Notes: generated by a model not told the origin, from the letters alone. A stretch of DNA of 64,000 bases from Pseudomonas frederiksbergensis (GCF_000802155.2 NZ_JQGJ02000022.1:1-64000); one strand, 5' to 3'; counted from the stretch's first letter, positions 52,405 through 61,027 are shown. Translations and numbers: made by a program.

Positions 52405-53696
52405 GCGTTGAACCAACCCAACTTGATAACGAACAGGATCGACAGGATGACCAGCGCCGGGTTCAGCTCACGGCCACGGCCGGACACCAGTTTAATGGCT
52501 GTCCAGGCGATGAAGCCGAAGGCGATGCCGTTGGCGATGGAATAGGTGAAGGGCATCGCTAAGGCAGTGATCACCACCGGAGCGGCCACGGTGATGTCGT
52601 CCCAGTCGATTTCCGCCAGGCCCGAGGTCATCAGCACAGCGACGAACAACAGGGCCGGAGCGGTGGCAAAGGCCGGGACGCTGGCGGCCAGTGGCGAGAA
52701 GAACAGCGCAAGCAGAAACAGGATCGCCACCACGATGGCGGTCAGGCCGGTGCGGCCGCCGGCGCTGACGCCCGCCGCCGATTCGATGTAGCTGGTGGTG
52801 GTGGAGGTGCCCAGCAGCGAACCGGCCATGGCGGCGGTGCTGTCGGCGATCAGCGCACGACCCATCTTCGGCATGTGGCCGTCCTTGCCCATCAGCCCGG
52901 CGCGCTTGGCGACGCCGATCAGGGTGCCGGAGTTGTCGAACAGGTCGACGAACAGGAAGGCGAAGATCACGCTCACCAGGCCAATGTCCAGGGCGCCCTT
53001 GATGTCCAGTTGCAGGAACGTCGGGGCCAGGGATGGCGGTGCGGAAATGATCCCGCCGAATGGCGTGAAGCCCATCAGGATCGAGACGACGGTGACCGCG
53101 AGGATGCCGATCAGCACCGCGCCGCGCACTTTCAAGGCTTCGAGGGCGACGATCAGGACGAAACCGAGGGTTGCCAGGATCGGCGCCGGTTGCTTCAAAT
53201 CGCCAAGGCCGACCATGGTCGCCGGGTTTTTCACCACGATGCCGGCATTGTTCAGGGCAATCAGCGCCAGGAACAGGCCGATACCGGCAGCGATGGCCGA
53301 GCGCAGCGGCAGCGGGATGCTGTTGATGATCCATTCGCGGATGCGGAAGATCGACAACAGGAAGAACAGCACGGCGGAGACGAACACCGCGCCCAGCGCC
53401 ACTTGCCAGGTATGGCCCATGTGCAGGACCACGGTGTAGGTGAAGAAGGCGTTCAGGCCCATGCCCGGCGCGAGGGCGATCGGGTAGTTGGCGATCAGGC
53501 CCATGACCGTGGAGCCAATGGCCGCCGCCAGGCAGGTGGCGACAAACACCGCGCCCTTGTCCATGCCGGTTTCGCCGAGGATGCTCGGGTTGACGAACAG
53601 AATGTAGGCCATGGCCAGGAACGTCGTGACGCCCGCCAGGATCTCGGTCCGCACGTTGGTGTTGTGTGCCTTGAGTTGAAACAGCCTTTCCAGCAT
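52401..53696 (-). CDS. NCS2 family purine permease (AzgA/GhxP type)
   Basis: 431 residues with about twelve or more membrane segments. It opens RTEILAGVTTFLAMAYILFVNPSILGETGMDKGAVFVAT and carries APGMGLNAFFTY, both hallmarks of the hypoxanthine/guanine/adenine permease branch (AzgA, GhxP/PurP). STTTSYIESAAGVSAGGRTG is the second conserved motif. Substrate is probably adenine, guanine or hypoxanthine. Upstream and coupled to trmA. Confidence 0.9.
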   Translation of the reverse strand: MLERLFQLKAHNTNVRTEILAGVTTFLAMAYILFVNPSILGETGMDKGAVFVATCLAAAIGSTVMGLIANYPIALAPGMGLNAFFTYTVVLHMGHTWQVALGAVFVSAVLFFLLSIFRIREWIINSIPLPLRSAIAAGIGLFLALIALNNAGIVVKNPATMVGLGDLKQPAPILATLGFVLIVALEALKVRGAVLIGILAVTVVSILMGFTPFGGIISAPPSLAPTFLQLDIKGALDIGLVSVIFAFLFVDLFDNSGTLIGVAKRAGLMGKDGHMPKMGRALIADSTAAMAGSLLGTSTTTSYIESAAGVSAGGRTGLTAIVVAILFLLALFFSPLAASVPAFATAPALLFVAVLMTSGLAEIDWDDITVAAPVVITALAMPFTYSIANGIAFGFIAWTAIKLVSGRGRELNPALVILSILFVIKLGWFNA

Positions 53697-53755
53697 GTCT
53701 GCTCCCCGTGGCGCGCTCGGCGCCGTGAATGTATCGACCTCAACAGCAAAGCACA

Positions 53756-53772
53756 GGGCGCCGACGGCGCCC
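53756..53772. promoter_or_regulatory. GC-rich hairpin in the NCS2 leader region
   Basis: GGGCGCC-GAC-GGCGCCC, 7 bp with a 3-nt loop, about 60 nt before the permease start. Read on the plus strand it is followed by GGGTTTTTA, so it could terminate plus-strand transcripts. In the permease leader it could affect expression. I cannot match it to a known purine riboswitch. Confidence 0.4.
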
Positions 53773-53905
53773 GGGTTTTTATGTGGGTCGGAAAAAGCCG
53801 CGCATCATAGCAGCGCGGCGAACTGGCTGCGATCCTCGGTGTGCGTCGCAAAAGTGTGCAGACGCAAAAGTTGGGCCATACTGCGCGCGATTCCGGGAGG
53901 TCAGT

Positions 53906-54355
53906 ATGAATTGCATGAAGAACATTGCATTGGCCTGCGCGTTCGGCCTGGGGCTGTCCGTGCCGAGCGCGCACGCCGCGTCGGCGCCACCGCTGAGCGA
54001 GGTCAAGGTGCTCAAGGTCGAGTCGCCGGCCTGTGGTTTCGAGGACGTCTCTGCGCAACAGGCGCAAACCCGTTGCGACCATAGTGGCCCGCATATCAAG
54101 GTCTACGTGCTGGAAGTCGGCATAGGCCACCAGCCGAATGTCACGCTGGACGGCTTTGAGGTCGACGGCACCCGTTCACCTGTGTGTGCATTTGATAATG
54201 GGAACCTCAATGACTGCTCGAGCGGAGCCCGGCGAACGGTCGGCTATTTGTACATCTTCGATCTCAAAGGCAAGCAGGAAGGCACGTTCAGCTTCAGCAA
54301 CGTGTCGATCAACGCGCCGGGCAACCGGATGTCGACCCAGCTGTACATCAAATGA
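53906..54355 (+). CDS. Small secreted protein, DUF4879/YolA-like
   Basis: 149 residues. Signal peptide 1-24 (ACAFGLGLSVPSAHAAS). The mature part begins PPLSEVKVLKVESPACGFEDV and has four Cys (about 43, 57, 98 and 107), suggesting disulfides, and ends in beta-rich GTFSFSNVSINAPG. It looks like the DUF4879 (YolA) family, some of which are secreted peptides. Function unknown. ATG at 53906 follows GGGAGGTCAGT. Confidence 0.7.
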   Translation: MNCMKNIALACAFGLGLSVPSAHAASAPPLSEVKVLKVESPACGFEDVSAQQAQTRCDHSGPHIKVYVLEVGIGHQPNVTLDGFEVDGTRSPVCAFDNGNLNDCSSGARRTVGYLYIFDLKGKQEGTFSFSNVSINAPGNRMSTQLYIK

Positions 54356-54432
54356 CATGGCTGGGCGAGCTTCAGCTGACAGGGCCCGGCAAAGCTGACT
54401 AGTCTTGAAAGATCACCCAGCGGAGAGTGCCC

Positions 54433-54999
54433 ATGATTCCTGGAACCAAGATCCCCCGAATCCTGATTGCCGTGGCGGAAGGCGTTGACGATCTGCAGAC
54501 CGTGACTCTGATCGACGTGTTGCGCCGGGCGCAGCTTGAAGTCGTCGTGGCGAGTATCGAGGGCCGTCGCATGCTCACCTGTGCACGCGGCACGCGCCTG
54601 ACCGCCGATGGCATGCTGGTGGACGTGCTGGTGCAGGATTTCGACTTGATTGTCTTGCCGGGCGGCATCATCGGCGCGCAACACTTGGCGGCCCACCAAC
54701 CGTTGCAGCAACTGGTCAAGGACCAAGCGGCGGCCGGGCGCTTCTTCGCCGCCATTGCCGAAGCCCCGGCGTTGGTGCTCCAGGCGTTCGGCGTGCTGCG
54801 CCAGCGTCGCATGACCTGCCTGCCCGCCGTCAGCCAGCAACTGTCCGGGTGCAGCTTTGTCGACCAACCGGTGGTGGTGGACGGCAATTGCATTACCGCC
54901 CAGGGCTCGGCCGCCGCCCTCATGTTCGCCTTGATGCTGGTGGAGCAACTTGCCGGCAAAGGCGTGAAAAGCGTGGTGGCGGCGGAATTGCTGGCCTGA
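54433..54999 (+). CDS. DJ-1 family protein lacking the catalytic Cys
   Basis: 188 residues, DJ-1/PfpI superfamily. The frame begins KIPRILIAVAEGVDDLQTVTLIDVLRRAQLEV and carries LPGGIIGAQHL and QGSAAALMFALMLVEQL. In active members the nucleophilic Cys sits in AAICAGP. Here the sequence is AAIAEAP (residues 106-112), so the Cys is Ala 109. Glu 16 of the usual active-site pair is kept. It may be a pseudoenzyme, a chaperone or a regulator. ATG at 54433 after GCGGAGAGTGCCC. Confidence 0.88.
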   Translation: MIPGTKIPRILIAVAEGVDDLQTVTLIDVLRRAQLEVVVASIEGRRMLTCARGTRLTADGMLVDVLVQDFDLIVLPGGIIGAQHLAAHQPLQQLVKDQAAAGRFFAAIAEAPALVLQAFGVLRQRRMTCLPAVSQQLSGCSFVDQPVVVDGNCITAQGSAAALMFALMLVEQLAGKGVKSVVAAELLA

Positions 55000-55004
55000 C
55001 AGCA

Positions 55005-55292
55005 TCAAGCGTGATGGGCAAGGGGTTCGATCAGGGGTTGCTCGCGCTGCTCGGCTTGCCATAAGTCATAGTCGCTCTGGACGCCTAGCCAGACTCTTGC
55101 CTTGCCGATACCCGCGCGTTCCAGGCGCACGGCAAGGTCTGGACTGACCGGTGCATGGCCGTGCAATACCCGGGAAAGGTGTGGTCGAGTGAAGCCGAGG
55201 TGGCGCGCCAGTTCGGTCACTGTGATGCCCAACTCGGGCAACACGTCCTCCAGCAATGTTTCGCCAGGATGTGGCGGATTGTGCATGGGCAT
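55005..55292 (-). CDS. higA: HigA family antitoxin
   Basis: 95 residues. Begins MPMHNPPHPGETLLEDVLPE, typical of the HigA (VapI-type) addiction-module antitoxin, and has a helix-turn-helix (VTELARHLGFTRPHLSRVLHG). It binds the toxin and represses the operon. GGAGG lies 7 nt before the ATG. It follows higB by 14 nt, in toxin-first order. Confidence 0.92.
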   Translation of the reverse strand: MPMHNPPHPGETLLEDVLPELGITVTELARHLGFTRPHLSRVLHGHAPVSPDLAVRLERAGIGKARVWLGVQSDYDLWQAEQREQPLIEPLAHHA

Positions 55293-55306
55293 GTTCCAGC
55301 CTCCTG

Positions 55307-55585
55307 TCAGTGGTAGTCGAGGTAGTCGACCAGTTCGATGTCGGACTCGATGAAGCGGAAGACAATTCGCCAGTTCCCCGAAACGCTCAGCGACCAATAT
55401 TCGACCAGATCACCCTTGAGCGAATGCAATCGCCATCCGGGAATGTTCAAGTCGCTTGGCATGCGTGCCCTGTCCATGAACTGAAGCATGCGAGCCAGGC
55501 GTTTTCCATGGTCTGCACGGATACCGCGCGTCGAACCCGTTTCAAAGAAGAGCCTGAGGCCTTTGTGCTGGAAGGATTTAATCAT
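55307..55585 (-). CDS. higB: HigB family ribosome-dependent toxin
   Basis: 92 residues, RelE/ParE fold. Begins MIKSFQHKGLRLFFETGSTRGI, diagnostic of the HigB/Kid host-inhibition family. WRLHSLKGDLVEYWSLSVSGNWRIVFRF holds the conserved Arg/Lys core, and ends VDYLDYH. Cuts mRNA on translating ribosomes. The ATG at 55585 is chosen because the longer frame reads through the operator palindrome. Confidence 0.92.
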   Translation of the reverse strand: MIKSFQHKGLRLFFETGSTRGIRADHGKRLARMLQFMDRARMPSDLNIPGWRLHSLKGDLVEYWSLSVSGNWRIVFRFIESDIELVDYLDYH

Positions 55586-55613
55586 GGAATTGAGTGTAAG
55601 GCGATACATTACA

Positions 55614-55643
55614 GTCTGTGCGGTACATATGTAACGCACAGAC
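55614..55643. promoter_or_regulatory. Palindromic operator of higBA
   Basis: A 30-bp palindrome with one mismatched pair: GTCTGTGCG-G-TACATATGTA-A-CGCACAGAC. It ends 28 nt upstream of the higB start codon. The core TACATATGTA fits a HigA-type dimer site. A shorter TGTAA...TTACA pair lies next to it (about 55594-55612). Confidence 0.75.
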
Positions 55644-55766
55644 AGGCTTGCCTCGTGCATTGGGGAGCGGGCAATCGCCTTGAACGCTCACCCCACCGCG
55701 AAGTCGTACCCCTTATGACGGCGGTTTTCCAAAACGCCGCGTGTACGACCAACCGTGAGGTGTTCC

Positions 55767-56291
55767 ATGAGCGCGACCTTGTCCGAAGCGACGCAGGCGG
55801 CCTTCGTCCGTCATCCGATACGTCTGACACTCAATGGCGCGGTGCGTGAGTTGCAGGTGCTGCCCTGGACTACGTTGCTTGATTTGCTGCGCGAACAACT
55901 GGACCTGGTGGGCAGCAAAAAGGGCTGCGACCATGGCCAATGCGGGGCCTGCACGGTGCTGCGCGATGGCAAGCGGATAAACGCTTGCCTGACCCTGGCG
56001 GTGATGTGTGATGGCGCCGAGTTGACCACTGTCGAGGGCCTGGCGAACGGCGACGAGTTGCATCCCATGCAACGGGCGTTCATCAAGCATGATGCGTTCC
56101 AGTGCGGCTATTGCACGCCCGGGCAGATCTGTTCGGCGGTGGCGCTGGCCAACGAGGGACGGGCGCGGACGGGCGCCGAAATCAGCGAGCTGATGAGCGG
56201 CAATCTCTGCCGATGCGGCGCCTACAACAACATCCGCGATGCCATCGAAGAAGCCCTGCCGCTCTGCCAGCAGACGGGAGGTGAGTCGTGA
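55767..56291 (+). CDS. Molybdenum hydroxylase, [2Fe-2S] subunit (PaoA-like)
   Basis: 174 residues. First cluster: CDHGQCGACTVL; second: GYCTPGQ and LCRCGAY. It forms the small subunit of an aldehyde oxidoreductase/xanthine dehydrogenase-type complex and passes electrons from the molybdenum site to FAD. Unlike E. coli PaoA (YagT) it has no twin-arginine signal, so the complex is likely cytoplasmic. ATG at 55767 follows GTGAGGTGTTCC. Overlaps the FAD subunit gene. Confidence 0.9.
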   Translation: MSATLSEATQAAFVRHPIRLTLNGAVRELQVLPWTTLLDLLREQLDLVGSKKGCDHGQCGACTVLRDGKRINACLTLAVMCDGAELTTVEGLANGDELHPMQRAFIKHDAFQCGYCTPGQICSAVALANEGRARTGAEISELMSGNLCRCGAYNNIRDAIEEALPLCQQTGGES

Positions 56292-57280
56292 ATCCCTTTC
56301 GCTACAGCAAGCCCGACACGCTGCAGGCCGCCGTGGAGCTGTCGAGTGCCCATTCACGCTTCATCGCTGGCGGCACCAATCTGCTGGACCTGATGAAGGA
56401 AAACCTCACCCGCCCCGAGCATCTGATCGATATCACCGGACTGCCCTTGGCCGACCTCAGCGAAACGCCCTCGGGCGGGGTGATGATCGGCGCGCTGGTG
56501 AGCAATGCCGACCTGGCCTGGCACCCTTGGATCGAGCGTCGCTATCCGTTGCTTTCCCAGGCCATCCTCGCGGGTGCTTCGCCACAGCTGCGCAACATGG
56601 CCAGTACCGGTGGCAATCTGTTGCAGCGCACCCGTTGTTACTATTTTTATGACGCCAGCGTGCCGTGCAACAAACGCAGGCCCGGCAGCGGCTGCCCGGC
56701 CCGAAGCGGCTTGAACCGGATTCACGCGATCCTTGGCGCGAGCGATCAATGTGTCGCGACTCACCCCTCCGACATGTGCGTGGCCCTGGCTGCACTGGAT
56801 GCGGTGGTCCATGTGCTGGGGCGCGGAGGCCCACGGACAATCGAGTTCGCCGACTTCCATCGCCTTCCCGGCGACGCCCCGGACCGGGATAACCAGCTGG
56901 CCGATGACGAGTTGATCACCTATATCGAGCTGCCGCCCGCCGGTTTCGCCGAACACAGCCATTACTTGAAGATCCGTGACCGCGCGTCCTATGCCTTCGC
57001 GCTGGTGTCGGTCGCGGCCGCGCTGGAGCTGGACGGGCCGGTGATTCGCCAGGCGCGCCTGGCCTTGGGCGGCGTAGCGCACAAGCCTTGGCGCGATCGA
57101 GCCGTCGAGAGCTGGCTGGCGGGCCAGGTCGTCAGCCGCGAGACCTTCACGGCGGCCGCGGATGCGCTGTTGCAGGGCGCCGAACCGCTGGAACACAACG
57201 GCTTCAAGGTCAAGTTGGCGCGCCGGGCGATTGTCCGCGCCCTGAGCGATGCCGCACTGGTGGGAGGAACCGCGCGATGA
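56288..57280 (+). CDS. Molybdenum hydroxylase, FAD subunit with [4Fe-4S] site (PaoB-like)
   Basis: 330 residues. FAD-binding motifs AGGTNLLDLM and STGGNLLQRTRC. Cys 117, 127, 136 and 155 lie in an insert like the one that binds an extra [4Fe-4S] cluster in E. coli PaoB (YagS). The xanthine dehydrogenases lack this insert, so this points to an aldehyde oxidoreductase. Starts with GTG at 56288, overlapping the previous stop (GTGA), and overlaps the next gene by ATGA. Confidence 0.9.
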   Translation: MNPFRYSKPDTLQAAVELSSAHSRFIAGGTNLLDLMKENLTRPEHLIDITGLPLADLSETPSGGVMIGALVSNADLAWHPWIERRYPLLSQAILAGASPQLRNMASTGGNLLQRTRCYYFYDASVPCNKRRPGSGCPARSGLNRIHAILGASDQCVATHPSDMCVALAALDAVVHVLGRGGPRTIEFADFHRLPGDAPDRDNQLADDELITYIELPPAGFAEHSHYLKIRDRASYAFALVSVAAALELDGPVIRQARLALGGVAHKPWRDRAVESWLAGQVVSRETFTAAADALLQGAEPLEHNGFKVKLARRAIVRALSDAALVGGTAR

Positions 57281-59478
57281 ATGCACCGAGCAAAACCATA
57301 GGCAAGCCGCTGGACCGGGTCGACGGCCTGCTCAAGGTGACCGGTCGCGCCCGTTATGCCGGGGAATATCCGGAAGACGGCTTGTTGCACGGCAGTGTCG
57401 TGTCCAGCGCTATCGCCCGGGGACGCGTGGTGGGCATCGATGCTTCACGCGCCTTGGCGCTACCGGGCGTCGTCGCGGTGATTGATCACACCAATCGGCC
57501 GAAGGTCGCCAGCTACGACGAACCCTACCAGGATGCCGACGCGGCGGAGGGCTCGCCGTTCCGGCCATTATTCAATGACCAGATCCTCTACAGTGGCCAG
57601 CCGCTGGCCCTGGTGGTGGCCGAGAATCTGGAACTGGCCCGTTATGCCGGCTCGCTGGTTGAAATTGAATACGAGGCCGAGGAGCATCAGACCGATCTGA
57701 CCATCCTGCAAAACGAAGCCCATCCAGCGCCGGCCGAACTGCCCAAGCCACGTGGGAATTTTCAGGGCGAGTATGCGAGTGCCGCCTTGAGTGTGGATGT
57801 GTCCTACAGCACACCGATAGAGCACCACAACCCGATGGAGCCCCATGCCTCTACTGTGTTGTACCAACCTGACGCAAGCCTGCACATCCACGACAAGACC
57901 CAAGGCACTCAGAACTGCCAGGCGTATGTGCAAAAAGTGTTCGGGCTGGAGAAGGAGCAGGTGCGCGTGTTCGCCGCCTACGTGGGCGGCGCGTTCGGTT
58001 CCGGCCTGCGCCCGCAATATCAATTGGCGCTCGCGGTAATGGCCGCGCTGGCCCTCAAGCGTTCGGTGCGAGTCAGCCTGACGCGTCAGCAGATGTTCAC
58101 TTTCGGCTATCGCCCACGGACATTCCAGCGCGTGCAACTGGGCGCTGCGGCCAACGGAAGGTTGCTCGCCATAGCGCACACCGCCGTCGGCCAGACCTCG
58201 CGTTTCGAAGATTTTACCGAGCACGTGGTGGAGTGGAGCGGCATGCTCTATCACTGCGATAACGTGACGTTGACCTACAAACTGGCACCGCTGGACGTCT
58301 ACACGCCGTTGGACATGCGCGCGCCCGGCGCGGCCCTGGGATTGATCGGGCTGGAATGCGCCATGGACGAGTTGGCCTGCGCCCTGGCGATCGACCCGGT
58401 GCAGCTGCGCCTGATCAACTATGCCGAACGCAACGAAAACGAAGGCAAGCCCTATTCCAGCAAGGAGCTGCGGGCCTGTTACGCCCAGGGCGCCGAGCGT
58501 TTCGGTTGGAGCAAGCGCAACCCCGAACCGCGCAGCATGCGCAACGGCCGGCAACTGGTGGGTTGGGGCATGGCTGGCGGCGTGTGGGAGGCCATGCAGC
58601 AGAAAGCCAGCGCCCGCGCCTCACTGAATGCCAACGGCAAGCTGACCGTCAGCAGCGCAACGACGGACATCGGCACCGGCACTTACACCGTCATGACTCA
58701 AATTGCCGCCGAGGCGTCAGGCGTTTCCCTTGAGGATGTCACCTTTGTTCTTGGCGACTCGTCGTTGCCGACTGCACCGTTGCAGGGCGGTTCGTTCACT
58801 GTCTCGTCGGTGGGCACTGCAGTGCAGCAAGCCTGTGAGGCTCTGAAGGAAAAGCTACTCGCCGTGGCCCGTCAATCTTGTCCCGCCTTCAGCGGCGCGA
58901 CCCTGGAGCAAGTGACCTTCGCCGACGGTGAGCTGCGCATGGGTGAAGCCAGCGTCGCATTGGCAGATCTGGCGCAAAAAAGTGGCGAAATGCCGTTGCA
59001 GGCGGAGGTTTCCACCGGGCCGGATGAAAAGCGCCAGGCTTATGCAACCGCCACCCATTCGGCGGTCTTTGTCGAGGTGTGGGTGGACGAAGACCTGGGC
59101 ACGGTGAAGGTCAATCGGGTGGTCAGCGCCATCGCCGCCGGGCGGGTAGTCAATCCGAAGACTGCCCGCAGCCAGATTCTCGGTGGGGTGGTCTGGGGTG
59201 TTGGCATGGCGTTGCATGAAGAAACCCTGACCGACCATGCCCTGGGCCGGCACATGAACCACAACCTGGCCGAGTATCACGTGCCGGTCAACGCTGACAT
59301 TGGTGATATCGATGTGATTTTCGTCGAGGAACACGATGAGATCGTCAACGCCCTCGGATCCAAGGGCGTCGGCGAAATCGGGATTGTCGGCGTGGCGGCG
59401 GCGGTGGCGAATGCGATCTACCACGCCACGGGCAAACGGGTGCGGGACTTCCCGATCACCCTCGACAAGCTGCTCTAG
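57277..59478 (+). CDS. Molybdenum hydroxylase, large molybdopterin subunit (PaoC-like)
   Basis: 733 residues. Binds the molybdopterin cytosine dinucleotide cofactor and oxidises the substrate, probably aldehydes. GGAFGSGLRPQ and DMRAPGA (substrate Arg region) are present, and the catalytic Glu is in GSKGVGEIG near the C-terminus. Lengths and subunit order match PaoABC (YagTSR). No paoD-like MCD-insertion chaperone follows; the next gene is an MFS protein on the other strand. Start ATG at 57277 after GGGAGGAACCGCGCG. Confidence 0.92.
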   Translation: MNAPSKTIGKPLDRVDGLLKVTGRARYAGEYPEDGLLHGSVVSSAIARGRVVGIDASRALALPGVVAVIDHTNRPKVASYDEPYQDADAAEGSPFRPLFNDQILYSGQPLALVVAENLELARYAGSLVEIEYEAEEHQTDLTILQNEAHPAPAELPKPRGNFQGEYASAALSVDVSYSTPIEHHNPMEPHASTVLYQPDASLHIHDKTQGTQNCQAYVQKVFGLEKEQVRVFAAYVGGAFGSGLRPQYQLALAVMAALALKRSVRVSLTRQQMFTFGYRPRTFQRVQLGAAANGRLLAIAHTAVGQTSRFEDFTEHVVEWSGMLYHCDNVTLTYKLAPLDVYTPLDMRAPGAALGLIGLECAMDELACALAIDPVQLRLINYAERNENEGKPYSSKELRACYAQGAERFGWSKRNPEPRSMRNGRQLVGWGMAGGVWEAMQQKASARASLNANGKLTVSSATTDIGTGTYTVMTQIAAEASGVSLEDVTFVLGDSSLPTAPLQGGSFTVSSVGTAVQQACEALKEKLLAVARQSCPAFSGATLEQVTFADGELRMGEASVALADLAQKSGEMPLQAEVSTGPDEKRQAYATATHSAVFVEVWVDEDLGTVKVNRVVSAIAAGRVVNPKTARSQILGGVVWGVGMALHEETLTDHALGRHMNHNLAEYHVPVNADIGDIDVIFVEEHDEIVNALGSKGVGEIGIVGVAAAVANAIYHATGKRVRDFPITLDKLL

Positions 59479-60713
59479 GCTTTCGCCTCGTCCACCGGTT
59501 CGTGCATTCGGTCGCGGTTGGCCAGGGTCGGGAACAATTTGATCCAGGCCCCGGTCACCAGTAGCGTGCCGACGCCGCCCATGACCACCGCAGGCACGGT
59601 GCCGAACCAATGGGCGGTGAGGCCGGACTCGAACTCGCCCAACTGGTTCGAGGCACCGATAAACAAGCCATTCACTGCACTGACCCGACCGCGCATTTCG
59701 TCCGGCGTTTCCAGTTGCACGAAGGAGGCGCGGATCACCATGCTGATCATGTCCGCCGCGCCCAGCACCACCAATACCGCGAGGGAAAACCAGAACGACG
59801 TGGAAAGTCCGAACGCAATGGTGGCAACGCCAAACACGCCTACCGCAGTGAACATCACCCGGCCGACCTTGCGTTCGACGGCAAAGCGCGCCAGCCACAA
59901 CGACATCAGCAAGGCCCCCACCGCCGGCGCCGAACGCAGCAGGCCCAGGCCCCAAGGGCCGGTGAGCAGGATGTCCTTGGCGAATACCGGCAACAGCGCG
60001 GTGGCGCCGCCCAGCAGCACCGCGAACAGGTCCAGGGAAATCGCCCCGAGGATGTCCGGGCGGCTGCGAATGAAGCGGATACCAGCCAGCAGCGAGTCAA
60101 GGGTCGCCTTGCCCTTGTTCAGTGGCGTCTGCCGGGCCGGCAGGTTGAGCATCAGGCAGCAAGCAATGACATAGAGCAGCACGGTCGGCCCGTAGACCCA
60201 GACGCTGCCGAAGGCATACAGCAAGCCACCAAGGGCCGGGGCGACGATGGTGGCCGACTGTTGGGCTGATTGCGCGGCGGCCACGGCGCGGGGAAACAAC
60301 GCTGCCGGCACGATGCTCGGTAGCAACGCTTGGGTGGTCGGCATTTCGAAAGAGCGGGCTGCGCCGAGCAGGAACGCGAGGAGGAAAATCATCTCGCGTG
60401 TGACGTTGTCGGTGGCGCTGCCAATCGCCAGCGCCAGGGCGATCAGCGCCTGCAACGTTTGGCAGATCGCCGCGATCTTGCGTCGATCGTATCGATCCGC
60501 CACATGCCCGGTGTGCAGCATGAACAGCACCCGCGGGGCAAATTCCACGAGGCCGACAAGCCCGAGGTCCAGGACGTTGCCGGTCAATTGGTAGAGGTTC
60601 CAGCCGATGGCGACGGTCAGCATCTGGAAACCGCTGGCGGTGAATATCCGGGCCAGCCAGAAGGCGATGAAGGGACGATGGTGACGGAGCAGCAAAGGCG
60701 CTTGGCTGGGCAT
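59475..60713 (-). CDS. MFS transporter, EntS-like exporter family
   Basis: 412 residues, twelve membrane helices. Loop 2-3 motif GHVADRYDRRKIAA is typical of MFS_3 exporters such as EntS. Substrate unknown. Convergent with the molybdenum hydroxylase; the two coding ends overlap by 4 nt. Confidence 0.87.
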   Translation of the reverse strand: MPSQAPLLLRHHRPFIAFWLARIFTASGFQMLTVAIGWNLYQLTGNVLDLGLVGLVEFAPRVLFMLHTGHVADRYDRRKIAAICQTLQALIALALAIGSATDNVTREMIFLLAFLLGAARSFEMPTTQALLPSIVPAALFPRAVAAAQSAQQSATIVAPALGGLLYAFGSVWVYGPTVLLYVIACCLMLNLPARQTPLNKGKATLDSLLAGIRFIRSRPDILGAISLDLFAVLLGGATALLPVFAKDILLTGPWGLGLLRSAPAVGALLMSLWLARFAVERKVGRVMFTAVGVFGVATIAFGLSTSFWFSLAVLVVLGAADMISMVIRASFVQLETPDEMRGRVSAVNGLFIGASNQLGEFESGLTAHWFGTVPAVVMGGVGTLLVTGAWIKLFPTLANRDRMHEPVDEAKA

Positions 60714-60824
60714 CTATGACGGGGTCCGGTGATGAAGGCATCGAGATTATCACCCGACTGTAACTGGAAGTTGCGGTGGCGAGAAAAATAGTTAGCCAAA
60801 CATCGATATTGGCTGAGGGAACAG

Positions 60825-60917
60825 TTGGGGCGAGGTGATTTATCCCCGCAGTGCTTAGCACTCTCCAAAACTGCGGCTGCTGCGCAGCCTAGCGGGGATA
60901 AATCCCCTCGCCACAAC
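60825..60917. repeat. REP doublet, GGGGATTTATCCCC variant
   Basis: TTGGGGCGAGGTGATTTATCCCCGC and its inverted partner AGCGGGGATAAATCCCCTCGCCACAA, shown here only by their ends: GGGGCGAGG...TTTATCCCC and GGGGATAAA...CCTCGCC. They flank CTGCGGCTGCTGCGCAG. The core differs from the AGCTTGCT core of the other copies. Confidence 0.75.
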
Positions 60918-61013
60918 AACTTTGCCCATGCCCTGGGCTGGTGGGACAACCTGTCACGCGACAAAAGACCACGCCATCCATCGGCAATATTGGGACTACT
61001 CTTTGAGCATTGC

Positions 61014-61027
61014 TTGACCCAGGTCAA
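61014..61027. promoter_or_regulatory. Anr/FNR-type box upstream of cioA
   Basis: TTGACCCAGGTCAA is a perfect inverted repeat TTGAC-N4-GTCAA, close to the FNR/Anr/Dnr consensus TTGAT-N4-ATCAA. It is centred about 162 nt before cioA. In P. aeruginosa Anr is known to affect cioAB expression with oxygen. Confidence 0.6.

Noticed and set aside
53697..53800. Purine or preQ1 riboswitch ahead of the NCS2 permease
   Set aside because: I could not match any purine-type three-way junction or preQ1 sequence core; only one simple hairpin is evident.
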